Assembly: GCA_016169945.1 (NCBI GenBank)
Contig: JADLSH010000279.1
Location: 1,488,001 to 1,552,000, forward strand
Length of the DNA: 64,000 bases
Direction of reading: 5' to 3'
Source: Trachythela sp. YZ-2020
Lineage: Eukaryota > Cnidaria > Anthozoa > Malacalcyonacea > Clavulariidae
Shown piece by piece: positions 21,919 through 32,600 of the stretch (positions are counted from its first letter, which is position 1; each line of letters opens with the position of its first letter). The translations under genes were made by a program, and so were the position numbers. Below the pieces are notes generated by a model. That model did not search any database, was not told the origin of the DNA, and saw only the letters and a program-made list of their open reading frames with translations.

Positions 21919-22714
21919 CACTGTTTCCATCTACCAAACTGATGTGACGTAATTTTCTCAACTTTCAGATAATGCATCAGTCAAATCCAAGCGTGCCCAT
22001 CCCCCCCCCGGGCAAACCCCCGGGCTTTTGACAGTTTTCGAAAATATGCGACAAATTCCCCGGGGCAGGGATAAAAAACACGTGAAAATGCCCCACAGCG
22101 GGGCAAAAAATCAGTAGCAAATCCCCCACCTCGGGGACAGCTGGACTGTTTGGCTAAGAAGAGTAGGTTATCCAACTACCTGAACATAAAGAGAATACTT
22201 TCTTCGACGTTTCGAGCGAATGCCCTCTGATTAATAATCGCCCACGTATTTCGCCTGCGTTAGCGCGTTTTGCTGTCGTCATGCTCTAGCGCATTTATTT
22301 TTAAAGTTTGCGGTGTGGTTCGAATTTATGCGTTTGTAGTGGTTTTTGAAATAAAACAGAACTATAAATTTATTAAATGTTCTGAAACTGGTATTGTTTT
22401 GTTTTATATTATTATCAAGTTATCGGTGATCGTAAAACCTCCAAATCCTTAATTTCAAATGCCCCGCCCCCGGGCAAAGGTTTGAGTTCAAATGCCCAAC
22501 CCCCGGGACGTGCTTTACAGGAAAATGCCCCGCGGTGGCCCGGGGGGGGTAAGGGCACGCTTGGATTTGACTGATGCATAAGTTTAAAAACTTAATGAAC
22601 CTAACCCTAAAGGCTAAATCCTTCCCTAACTCCAAACCAAATTCAAGAAAAAAAAACAAGAAAAACGTATGGGTAAAAATACAAACTTGAATATACAGTT
22701 TATTACATACAGAT
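21919..22714. mobile_element. MITE-B copy, split by MITE-A
   Basis: The left part (21919-21972) starts CACTGTTTCCATCTACCAAA and the right part (22579-22714) ends AGATGGAAACAAGT. Together they match the intact 217-bp copy at 40963-41179. MITE-A sits between the halves, so MITE-B arrived first. The right part has the same CCTAACCCTAA-like tract as the intact copy. Confidence 0.78.
21973..22578. mobile_element. MITE-A copy 2 (TAA target duplication)
   Basis: 606 bp, the same TIRs as the copy at 15381-15985 and flanked by TAA on both sides. The two copies differ mainly in a short block about 355-400 bp into the element. The ORFs at 21981-22175 and 22420-22788 are element translations. Confidence 0.88.
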
Positions 22715-22911
22715 GGAAACAAGTAAAAATCATTTAACAAATTAAAATGGTCATAGGTAAATTCAATAGTAATTATTAAATAATTCAATTTTCCCAGTGA
22801 CCAACCCCTAAATATTATATTATCCCCCTAAAAATCTTTACCATTGCCTGATAGCCTAACATTATTGTGTCACATTGATTGTGACACTATTAGTTTAAGT
22901 AAAAAGAAGGG

Positions 22912-24265
22912 TTAAACATCATTCCTTCTAATGATGTCCAATGTTGTGACAAAGTCATCAATCCCATGGTTTGACCTGGTCCAGGTTTGGGCATTAAGTT
23001 CATTGTGACAGGCGTCAGATAGACCTGATAATAGTGGGAGGAATACTGGCCTATCCCCATCAGACTGCTCCTCATTTCCTTCATCTAGTTCTTCATCAGG
23101 ATCTTCAATTGGAGTAAGAGTAGCCTCCAGCCCTACTGGATTGTTAACTTGACCTGTTAGCCACAGCTGTGCAGGTGTTGAACTGGTTGTTCGTGATTCT
23201 GTGATGAGCCCAAGCTGTTTTCCAAACAGTCAATTTCTCATTAACGAGAGGAACAAATATGTGATGAAGGGCTGCCAGGTGTAACTCATTCAAGGGGTCA
23301 AGAATATCTTCTTCTTCCATAAAATAAAACAGCTGATAGAAAAAGCTAAGAACTCCTTCATAAACATCTCTCCACAAACGCTCAATTCTTTGGTTGTGTG
23401 TACTCTTCCCCGCGATAATACTTCCACGGTTGGTACCTCGATTTTGAATCATGAATTGTGCAATCCCAACATTTTCAAGGCCTTTGTCCGTTCGAATTCT
23501 ACTGGGTAGTCCAAACTCATTAACAGCATCTACAAAACATGCCAACACAGTATCTGCCTTGTTATTGTCCGAGCACTGCAACATTACAGGCAAACGACTG
23601 AAACCATCAATACCTCCTATAATAATGAAGTTCCAGCGAATGAGCTTGTGGTTCGTGTCAATATGCCAAAGGTGGTTTGGACCTTGAACATGGTATGTCC
23701 TCCTGTGCAATCTTCCTCTCGACCTTTGGGCAATACCTTCACTATCAACCCTATGCAGACTATCACGTAGCCGCCAACGTTGGACTTTGATGTTTCTCAC
23801 CAATAACATCTGCTTTACAAGCCCCTCCCCAGAGTGAGGAAATTCTTTGGTTATTTCCTTAATTTGAATGTCTAAATGGTCGTCTGAAATATCCGAAAAA
23901 TCCATCTTACTTAGGCTATACTGTCTCATCCTGCGATAAATTGTGCTCTCTGATACACAAATAATCTTGCAAATTTCATTGATCGTCAAGTTCTGATCAA
24001 GATAACACTCCAAAACAGTCCGAGGAATATCAAATTGAGGAGCTCCACATTGATTTGAGTTATTTCTTTGCGGCTTCTCTGGTCCATATTTTGTACACTC
24101 TACTCTTAATGTCATTATATCATTGCGATTTTGCACTCCCAACTCTTTAAACTCATTTAAAGATAACTTTCCTACTAAATCTGGTGTTATTTTCTCCATA
24201 TCAAACTTTTCAGTGAACAGCTCAAGATTCAGCTTTTGTAAAATGGACGCCATTTCTGACGCCAT
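22912..24265 (-). pseudogene. Transposon integrase: SAM domain + HTH + rve-type DDE core, C-terminal frameshift
   Basis: Intronless. The start is ATG at 24265 (a second Met is 4 codons in). The N-terminus ([10 protein letters not shown]...FKELGV) is a SAM-like domain that resembles the N-terminus of the neighbouring HECT protein. A helix-turn-helix follows ([20 protein letters not shown]). The integrase core is recognisable by [11 protein letters not shown] (first Asp), [23 protein letters not shown] (second Asp) and [14 protein letters not shown] (Glu), with 34 residues between the second Asp and the Glu. Thus all catalytic acids are present. The main frame ends at 23144, but a 1-nt shift near 23188-23196 opens the expected continuation ([16 protein letters not shown]) to a stop at 22912-22914. 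The enzyme would cut and join the element's ends; this copy's tail is probably disrupted. Confidence 0.85.
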
Positions 24266-24369
24266 TTTGTTAACTATGAAATACAGTAATCGATATCTTT
24301 GATTACATGACGTCTGCCACGTCGACCCAAACGCTGACCAAAAGTACTGGCTCACCGAATATAATGATG

Positions 24370-25145
24370 ATAAAACCACCGCGTATAATGGTGAAAGCAC
24401 CGCGTATAACGACAAGAGCACCGCGTATAATGCTAAAAGCACCGCGTATAATGACAAGAGCACCGCGTATAATGCTAAAAGCACCGCGTATAATGACAAG
24501 AGCACCGCGTATAATGCTAAAACGACCGCGTATAATGCTAAAACGACCGCGTATAATGGTGAAAGCACCGCGTATAACGGTGAAAGCACCGCGTATAACG
24601 GTGAAAGCACCGCGTATAATGGTCAAACGACCACGTATAATGCTGAAAGCACCGCGTATAATGGTGAAAGCACCGCGTATAATGGCCAAACGACCACGTA
24701 TAATATTGAAAGCACCACGTATAATGGTGAAAGCACCGCGTATAATGGTGAAAGCACCGCGTATAACGGTGAAAGCACCGCGTATAACGGTGAAAGCACC
24801 GCGTATAACGGTGAAAGCACCGCGTATAACGGTGAAAGCACCGCGTATAATGGTCAAACGACCACGTATAATGCTGAAAGCACCGCGTATAATGGTGAAA
24901 GTACCGCGTATAATGGCCAAACGACCACGTATAATATTGAAAGCACCACGTATAATGGTGAAAGCACCGCGTATAATGGTGAAACGACCACGTATAATGG
25001 TGAAAGCACCGCGTATAACGGTGAAAGCACCGCGTATAATGGTCAAACGACCACGTATAATGCTGAAAGCACCGCGTATAATGGTGAAAGCACCGCGTAT
25101 AAAGGTGAAACGACTGCGTATAAAGGTCAAAGCACCGCGTATAAT
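24370..25145 (-). repeat. 21-bp minisatellite, right terminal inverted repeat (~36 units)
   Basis: Same 21-bp unit as 16718-17233 but inverted, and about 12 units longer. Near the inner end some units are replaced by CGTATAATGCTAAAAG- and CGTATAATGACAAGAG-type variants not seen in the left arm. The long ORFs on both strands here (24303-25251) are periodic artefacts, and one of them is fused upstream of the true integrase start. Confidence 0.95.
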
Positions 25146-25189
25146 GATGCTTGATCACTTAAGACAGCTATGGCTTTCCATAGTAGAAT

Positions 25190-26171
25190 CTTATTGTACA
25201 TCCGGTTTCCCAGTGTACATCTATGGTATGACGTCATTGCGGGAAATTTGACTTATATCTGGTAACTGAATAGAGTCTGATTGTGAATCCTGCAGTTTAT
25301 CCTAAAACAGTTTATTTATTAACTTTACAACCTTTTTTTTTATCTAAACAAGATATATATTATATATTATATAATTTTAATTAAAAAACAACATGGAAAC
25401 AAACAAGGTTGAAGGTATGATCAACAGGATAGGAATCCATATTAAGACCAACCGATCAAAGACAATGACAATAGTTAATATTCCTAAAGACGAAAACACA
25501 TATTTAACACACCAATACATTTGAACAAATACTAACATGAAGGATGCATGAAATTAAACCTCAAGAGCAACAACTTGGGTTGTAGGAACGACACTTGGAA
25601 CAATACGTCTTCCATGTACGCATTCTATTTACGTCAAAGGTCGATTCAAGTTTCGAAAAATAGTACGTATACAGATTGTGTTTAAAAGAGGAAATAGAAG
25701 TACATTCGATGATGTGAACTGGAAGATTGTTCCAAAGGAAAACAATCCGGTCAAAAAAGGAGTCCCTGAAGAGAGATGTTCTACAAAGATTAGGTGTAAG
25801 TAATTTTTGTTGGTTTGTGCGGGTGCGAGAGAGGAGAGGAGATCCTTTACTTCCAGTTAACAGACCCTAATCAATCTGAACTTGGTCTACAGTTATATCC
25901 AGAATATAATTATATAAACCAGCTGACTCGCTGAGTGGCTCGGACCCTAAAACCTTTCCCGAATTAATGAATTATTGGCTAATAATATTTTCTTTGTCCA
26001 AGTTGCGTCATCGTATGAATCATTATTTTCTTCTGAAATATATATTCTTGTTTTTGAATTTGTTTTCGAAACAATGCCTAGTCATCCCAAGTCATTATTT
26101 TCAATATTGCAAGTCATTTCCGTTTCCATGACGTACAGCGTGCATGTGATTCGAAATAAAGGTGTTCAAAG
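25190..26171. other. Displaced upstream flank of GCSH and gene-free DNA
   Basis: Immediately outside the transposon, a TGACGTCA-type (CRE-like) site (25229-25236) and surrounding GC-richer DNA would have been the original GCSH upstream region. No coding sequence was recognised up to 26171. Confidence 0.4.
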
Positions 26172-27515
26172 CTAATCACGTGACCAGTGCTCGGCACCTT
26201 TAACGTTTGTTAAAGGTGCAACACTATAGTCATGTGATTATAATTGTGTCGAAGCGAAGTGGAACGCAGACGGTCGAATTCTTTCGTAAACAGACACTTC
26301 AAGTGCGACAAATTGTAGATTTTACATTGAAACTTTTGAAAGGTAAGCGAAGTTTGTCATAAAACATTATAATTTGTAAACAACGGTACTTTTGTATTCA
26401 ACTATTCAACAAGAGCGGTTGTACACTTGTACGACAGCCATATCTATTCGGGTTCGTGGCGAATTTACAAATTGCTTTCGAAATATGAAAGTCAAATGCG
26501 GAATATAATTATAAACCTGACTGGCTGACCCTAATCTTCAATCTCGAGCGTGTAAAAATAGAACTTTTCAAAAACTTTGGCTATAAATCTTCCTCTTTCC
26601 AATTTGCGTCATCGTATTTCGAATTCCTTGTCAGTGTGACCAGGTTTTTTGAGAGGTGATTACCAAACCAAGAGGCAAAAATTACTAAATCTGACTAAAA
26701 ATTACTAAAAACCATAATTGCAATCATAACTTGTCCCCCCCTCCCCAATATTCTCATATGGACTGCATGAAGGTTTATTTTGAAGACCTTCAAGACCCTA
26801 GCTTTCGAAATAGCACTCTTCACAAATGTGTGAGAATGAAAATGTGGGAGTTGTAATGTGGGAGTTGTAATGTTGGAGTTGTGGTGTTAAATATATAGTG
26901 AAATATCTCCAAATGAATTGAAAGTTATTGGGAAACAGGAGTAAATATTACCTAGCAAATTTTCAAAAAAATTACTATAGTAATTACTAAAAATTTCTAA
27001 TTACCAACAAGTGCTTTAAAATTACCAAAAGTAATTTAAATTACCATGCAGGGCCGGACCTGTGTCACACCAAGAAATCTATTTGGAGTTTCAGTCGGAA
27101 GAAGTGCTATTTTAGTCGGAGACAAACGTTTTGAAATTGCAAGTAATCGTTCAAAGAAGCCACACGTCAAGATTCGAAACCTTTTAAAGGTTGGTAAGGT
27201 AAAGCTGAACACGTGACCAGTCGTGCTTGCAGCTTTAACACTAGTCATGTGCAATTACTATGTGTCATGTGATTACAATTGTGTCGAAGCGAAGTGGAAC
27301 GCAGTGGATCGTATTAAATAAACACTTCAAATCTTCCTAAAGTGCGACAAATTGTAGATTTGGAACTTTTGAAGGTAGGCGAAGTTTGTCATAAACATAA
27401 TTTGTAAACAACTGTAATTTTGTTTCAGCAAGAGCGGTTGTATGACGGCCATATTTATTCTGGTTCGTGACGAATTTACAAATTGCTTTCGAAATATGAA
27501 AGCCAAGTACTTTTC
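26172..27515 (+). repeat. Duplicated ~310-bp unit with E-box and splice-donor-like sites
   Basis: Units 26172-26500 and 27207-27515 are ~80% alike. Both start CACGTGACCAG, contain GTGTCGAAGCGAAGTGGAACG and GTGCGACAAATTGTAGATTT, then CTTTTGAA(A)G followed by GTAAGC or GTAGGC (donor-like). They end in AATTTACAAATTGCTTTCGA. The orientation and donor-like step suggest alternative non-coding first exons or promoters for the downstream (+) ATP7 gene; this is an inference. Confidence 0.55.
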
Positions 27516-28410
27516 TACTTTTATAACTGTAACAATACAAGCGTCTTTTTTTAATGTTTCAACGAAGCGTAAGGCAGAAAATTAACTGAAATTAGTTGAA
27601 TGAATTTCGTTTTAACTTGTGCGTGTGTGTTTAAGTACTAGGTAATAATACTTAATAGATATCTATTTACATAAATACGTGGCCGCATTTGTACAGCATT
27701 GTACATTTATTAATTGGGTTATATTCTTCTATACTTTATGTTTTGAAAGTTCGACAATAAAGCACTGTTTTAGTGTACATTTAGAGCCGAGAGAACTTTA
27801 GAACAGGCCATGAAGCAAATGTATGGCAGTATGCGTCTATATAACTTTACCCAAAATAAATACGTAAATCATTATTGAATGCCTAGTATAGGACTACGGT
27901 GTTGTTCGTATTCATAGCTGAGAACTTGAGCTATTATGGAAAGGAATTAAGTTAAAAATTTTGTTTGATATTCACAAATACAGGACACAGTTGAACTAAA
28001 AGTGTGTAGTCTGTAGACCAGTGAACCAACAGCCTAGACAAACAGAAATTTGATATGGGGGCATATTAATATATAAATCCCCCCTTTGAGAACAATACAT
28101 TTCCTGCTTTTTTTGATGATATTTGACACCGTATGTGCCTTGCAGTAGTTTCTCGTTTTGGTGTATAGCTGTTTGCAGGCAAACAAGTAATTTTTTCCTC
28201 TACTTATGACCTTGAAAAATTAATTCACACGGAACTCAGACACATACAGAGTCAAGTCTGTGGTCAAGTGCCGTTTCCGAAGTGTATACAAAGACTCTCT
28301 ATTAGTAGCAACCATTTAACTTTTGAGGGGAGAGAGGGTGATTTGGTCTGTGCCAGAAATATGTTATTTGGCTATGATGCTGCAAGAATTTATTTTGGGA
28401 ATAATTGTAA

Positions 28411-28507
28411 GTATTATCACAGTATAGAGACGACCATTAGGGCCACTCATTTGAAATTTTGTGTGGCCGAGTGGCCCTACTGGTCGTCTCTATACTGTGG
28501 TATTATG
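28411..28507. repeat. Short perfect foldback
   Basis: The arms (CACAGTATAGAGACGACCA and its inverse, extending into GGGCCACTC) form a hairpin of over 35 bp. Non-coding; the ORF at 28268-28603 overlaps it and is not supported. Confidence 0.75.
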
Positions 28508-29411
28508 TTACCATTTCTTTCGCAGGATTTGTTTCTGCCCTATGTGGGCTGTGCAGGAATTTTTTTCAAAATCACCCCACCCCTCCCCTCAGAAGTTAAA
28601 TGATCGGCCCCTTTAATTTGGTAAAAGTTCAAGTAATGAAAGTTCAAGTAATGAATGATATTGGGCCATTGTGGATAGGGAGATTAAAACACATTTGATT
28701 TGATGGTCAATTGGTTGTAAAATAACACACAAATTTGATACCAAGATGTCGGATAACTTGGAGCAGCAAGGTTTATTGGAAATGGTAGTATATATTAATC
28801 TTAAAGCCTTTGTTTTGCCAAAAACATTAATTAAAGTTTATTTTTGCCCCAATTTGTTATATCAATACGTTATACGACCTAATTATTAACCCATTAAGCT
28901 ACAATGTGCTCTGGTCACCTAAAAATCTCACGTCCTGACCTGTTGACAAGTTGTTGGTTTGATTGTTCGATCAACAAGCTTGCTCACAATATTGTAATGT
29001 TGGTACTGCTCTGTCACAAAATTATTGATGTCTGCATGTTATCACTGTTGAATATTGTTTCCTCTTGTCTTTCACAAATATTGGGGTTCAAGATGGAACT
29101 TCTATTTGGAGTTTGTTTCTTACTTTGTTTCATGAAGTTATTGGCAGGCAACAGATGTTGCTACATTTTTGTGACAACATCTGGGAACAAGCAGTGTGAA
29201 TATACATCCTGCCTAACAGATTTGATACAAGTTTGCTACATGTTTGTTACAGGGTGTGCATTTCTATGTGTGTAATGTGCCTGTTTTATATCTTTTCTCT
29301 GTTTAAAGCTGGGAGAAAGGGGCAATGAATGCTTGGGAATGTATGGGTCATGTATTTCACTCTGTCTTTATATGCCAGACAATTTTGTTTGACATGGGGG
29401 GACTCTAGGCA

Positions 29412-29524
29412 TTAACCCATTAACTGGCAGTACCCTACCACTGACGAGTAAAATCGTCTGGTGTTAGACATAGTGAAATACTAAAGTAGGGCGCATCTGG
29501 GCGCATTGCAAGCTCATGGGTTAA
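29412..29524. repeat. TTAACCCATTAA-family MITE
   Basis: Related, in opposite orientation, to the 96-bp element at 8788-8883. Starts TTAACCCATTAACTGGCAGT and ends ATGGGTTAA. Confidence 0.7.
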
Positions 29525-29697
29525 TTAATTAAAATTGGGTCAACATAATATTGGCCAAGGGTATTTATATGTATATCACCTAGGCAAGCTAACAGTCATC
29601 TCATCTAGCATTAGGCAGAGTAAAATGCTAAATGCACTCTTGCCCTTTGAGAGGTAAACTATTATTGTAATTTTAATTTATACAGAGAGAATTGAAA

Positions 29698-32600
29698 ATG
29701 GACAACATTGGCATGGAGTCTGTGAGAAAGACCAAAAAAGCATTCATAGGTATCACAGGAATGACATGCCACTCTTGTGTAAAGACAATCGAACAAAACT
29801 TGGGTGAACTGCCTGGAGTTATATCCATTGAGGTTTCATTAAGTAATGAAGAAGGAATCGTCATCTTCTCATCATCAAAAACCAATGCCGACACGCTGGT
29901 GCAAGAAATTGAGGATTCGGGTTTTGATGCATTGTTGAAATCTGTTGTTGATGTCGAGCCAGGAGAGGAGCCCATGAGTGATGTAAATGACAAGAATATG
30001 GTGTCCATTGAGTTACATGAAGGTACCTTTAAGATTACCATTTTCTGTCTCTTTATAATACATGGACAGCGAATATGTGGGGGATGCATGACAATATCCC
30101 TACACAAATGTCAAGGTGAGTCGAGGGCTCCTATCATGATGGAGACCCAAGGCAAGTACTCCTTTCTGCCCCTCTCTCAGAAACCCTGACTCTATCTAGT
30201 GCCAGACAATTTTACTTGTCAGAGTGGGACCATGATCAAAACAAAGAATTAGAATTTTCCACTATCAAATACCTAATTGAAATTTTTTATAATTTCTAGA
30301 TGAGATTAAGCTAGTGTTATCTGCAGATAACGAAGAAGAGACAACACCGCATATTTCCAAAGTGTTTTTAAGAATAAAGGGAATGACATGTGCCTCATGT
30401 GTTTCACTCATTGAAAAGTCACTGGTTAAGAAACACGGTACAGTACCAATATTTATTGTGTGAAAATCTGGCTGGCTGAATATATAGTTGGCTTGTCTGG
30501 TGGTTATTTAGGTATTCTGCTGGCTGGCTACAGTTCATCTAGTTTGCATTAGTTGGCTGGTTGGTTTGCTGTGTGGTTTGTTGATTGGTTGATAGACTAG
30601 TCGGTTAATCAACAGCTTAAGCTGGTTGGTTGGCTGGCTGCCTGGTCAGCTTGCTGACAAGTTGCCTAGTATGATCATTGACTTACTGGCTAGTCTGAAA
30701 TCAGCTAGCTGACCAGATGGTCGATCTGCTGGCTGGCTTCATTATCTGATGGTTGGTCAGCTATCTGTGCCTGGCCAGCTAGCTAGCTGATTGGTGTGTT
30801 AGTCGGCCTGCTCCCTGGTGAGCTAGCTAGCTGGTTGGTTGGTCGGTCAGCCTGCTGCTGGTTGGATAGCCTGCTGCCTAGTCAGAAACTGTAGCTAGCT
30901 GGTTGATCTGCTGGCTGGATAAATTGTCTTTTGTTGAGGCTGGTCAGCTAGCTGGTTAGTTGGTTGGTTATCTGGCAGCTGGCTGGCTGGTAGGTTGGTC
31001 TGGAGCTGGCTGGTTGGTTGGTCTGTCAGCTAGGTAGATGGCTGGTCTACTGGCTGGCTAAATTGTCTGCTAGTTGGTAGACTTAACAACTGGTTTGTCG
31101 GGTTGGTTTGGCAGCTGGTTGGTCTACTAGCTGGCCAAATTGTCTGCTGCCTGGTATGCTAGCTATCCACTTGTTTGGTTGTCTGGCACCTGGCTGGTTA
31201 CCCAGCTGGTTACCTAGCTGGTTAATACCTAGCTGGTTTGCTATCTGGCAGACAACTAACTGAATGCTGTAATGACTGAATAATGACTTTCAGATAGATA
31301 CTCACAGTAGTTTTGCAACTGACAATTTTTCAACCTATACACAGGTATACATTCTGCCCTGGTTGGTTTACTGGCACAGAAGGCAGAAGTAAAGTATGAT
31401 CCAATACAGATCAGTCCAGAACAGATTGCAGCGGAAGTCACCGTTGTTGGTTATGAAGCAGAGGTTGTCGGTGGAGATGATGAAAAGGCTGATATAGATT
31501 TACTGGTAGGCAGCATGTAAATATTGTTTTGATATTTCCCCCCACCTGATTCAGGAATGGTAGACAGGTTGGTGTATTCTGAGGTTTCGACAGACCCTTC
31601 CAGAAAGTCTGTCAGCTTGGCTACAGAGCTACGCTTTCGTGACTTACAGTAGTTGGCTTTAGAGCTTTTTATCTTTTTACTGGTGACATATAATTATTTA
31701 AAAGGCTTTAAGTAACATAATTATCTATCATCACCATATGATACATGTAGCAAATATATCACCAATAACAAAATAAAACAGTCCCAACCCGATTGTCAGG
31801 TCTATATTTTCCCCGCCTTACGCTAAAAGGGATTATTATCTTGATTTGGAGGTGCTATGTCTGCGAAGAAGTGGTGATTAGCAAGCTACTAACTGTCTTA
31901 GATTTCTATATCTGTGACTGTCTTAGGGCCCATTTCCATTAAGAGTAAAATGTCCCCCATTCCACTTCTTTTGATTGCCCTATTTTGGGTTTATGTGCTC
32001 TCAACTATATCTAGCTGACAAGTCAAAAGAAAGCGAGCGACTGGGGCTCGATTCCTGCAATTAACATGCAGTTGTCTGCTTATATAATAGTTCTCCAAGG
32101 TTGTATGAGAGAAGAGTGCTTCAGCAAACACCACAGGTTCTCTCTGCATGGGTACTCCTGAAGTAACACTGAACCAATTAGGAATGACCTTTACTGGACC
32201 TCTTAGAAGAACATTTTGAACTGATGGAACTATCCAGTAGAAGTACCGTAATTTCTGTATTAAGCCCCCCTTCTCTTTTAAGCCCCCCTTTTGGAAGCAG
32301 GGAAAAAAATAAGCCCCCCTTATGATGGATGAGGATGACGACATTCTGGATGAGGATGACGACATTCTGGACATTATCGAATAATAAACACGTATTTTAT
32401 AACGATAATAAAACGTTATATACAAACACATAAAAAACGCAAGAAAAAACTGTTATGTTAACTTAACCTAAATGTATGTTTACTATATTACTGCACCTTG
32501 ATTAAAATTCTATGTCTGCATTTATGGTAGGTAAAAAAGAATCGAACACGCAAACAGACTTGTTGTATATATTTAGAATAAGCCCCCCTCTCTATTAAGC

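Larger units (their letters stand above)
16677..25181. mobile_element. 8.5-kb transposon with minisatellite TIRs carrying SAM-HECT and SAM-integrase genes
   Basis: The outer ends are exact inverted repeats (ATGGAAAGCCATAGCTGTCT and onward, one mismatch in the first ~47 bp), flanked by the 8-bp direct repeat AGTAGAAT. Each end then enters an array of the same 21-bp unit and finishes with a shared inner segment ending in ATGTAATCAAAGAT. Between the arms are a (+) SAM-UBZ4-HECT gene (18272-21566) and a (-) SAM-HTH-rve integrase (22912-24265), arranged convergently. Three younger elements are nested: 17343-18163, 21973-22578 and the split 21919-22714. The retroviral-type integrase would be the cutting and joining enzyme. 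I cannot match the whole element to a named superfamily; if the TSD were 6 bp (GTAGAA), a Polinton-like integrase mechanism would be an alternative. Confidence 0.9.

Noticed and set aside
24303..25251. ORFs of up to 314 codons on both strands
   Set aside because: Same 21-bp minisatellite in the right TIR. The 488-codon frame starting at 24610 merely joins the repeat to the true integrase, whose start is at 24265.
28904..29275. 123-codon Cys/Leu-rich ORF upstream of ATP7
   Set aside because: No acceptor/donor context linking it to ATP7, no HMA motif, and it begins in a TTAACCCATTAA-type repeat fragment.
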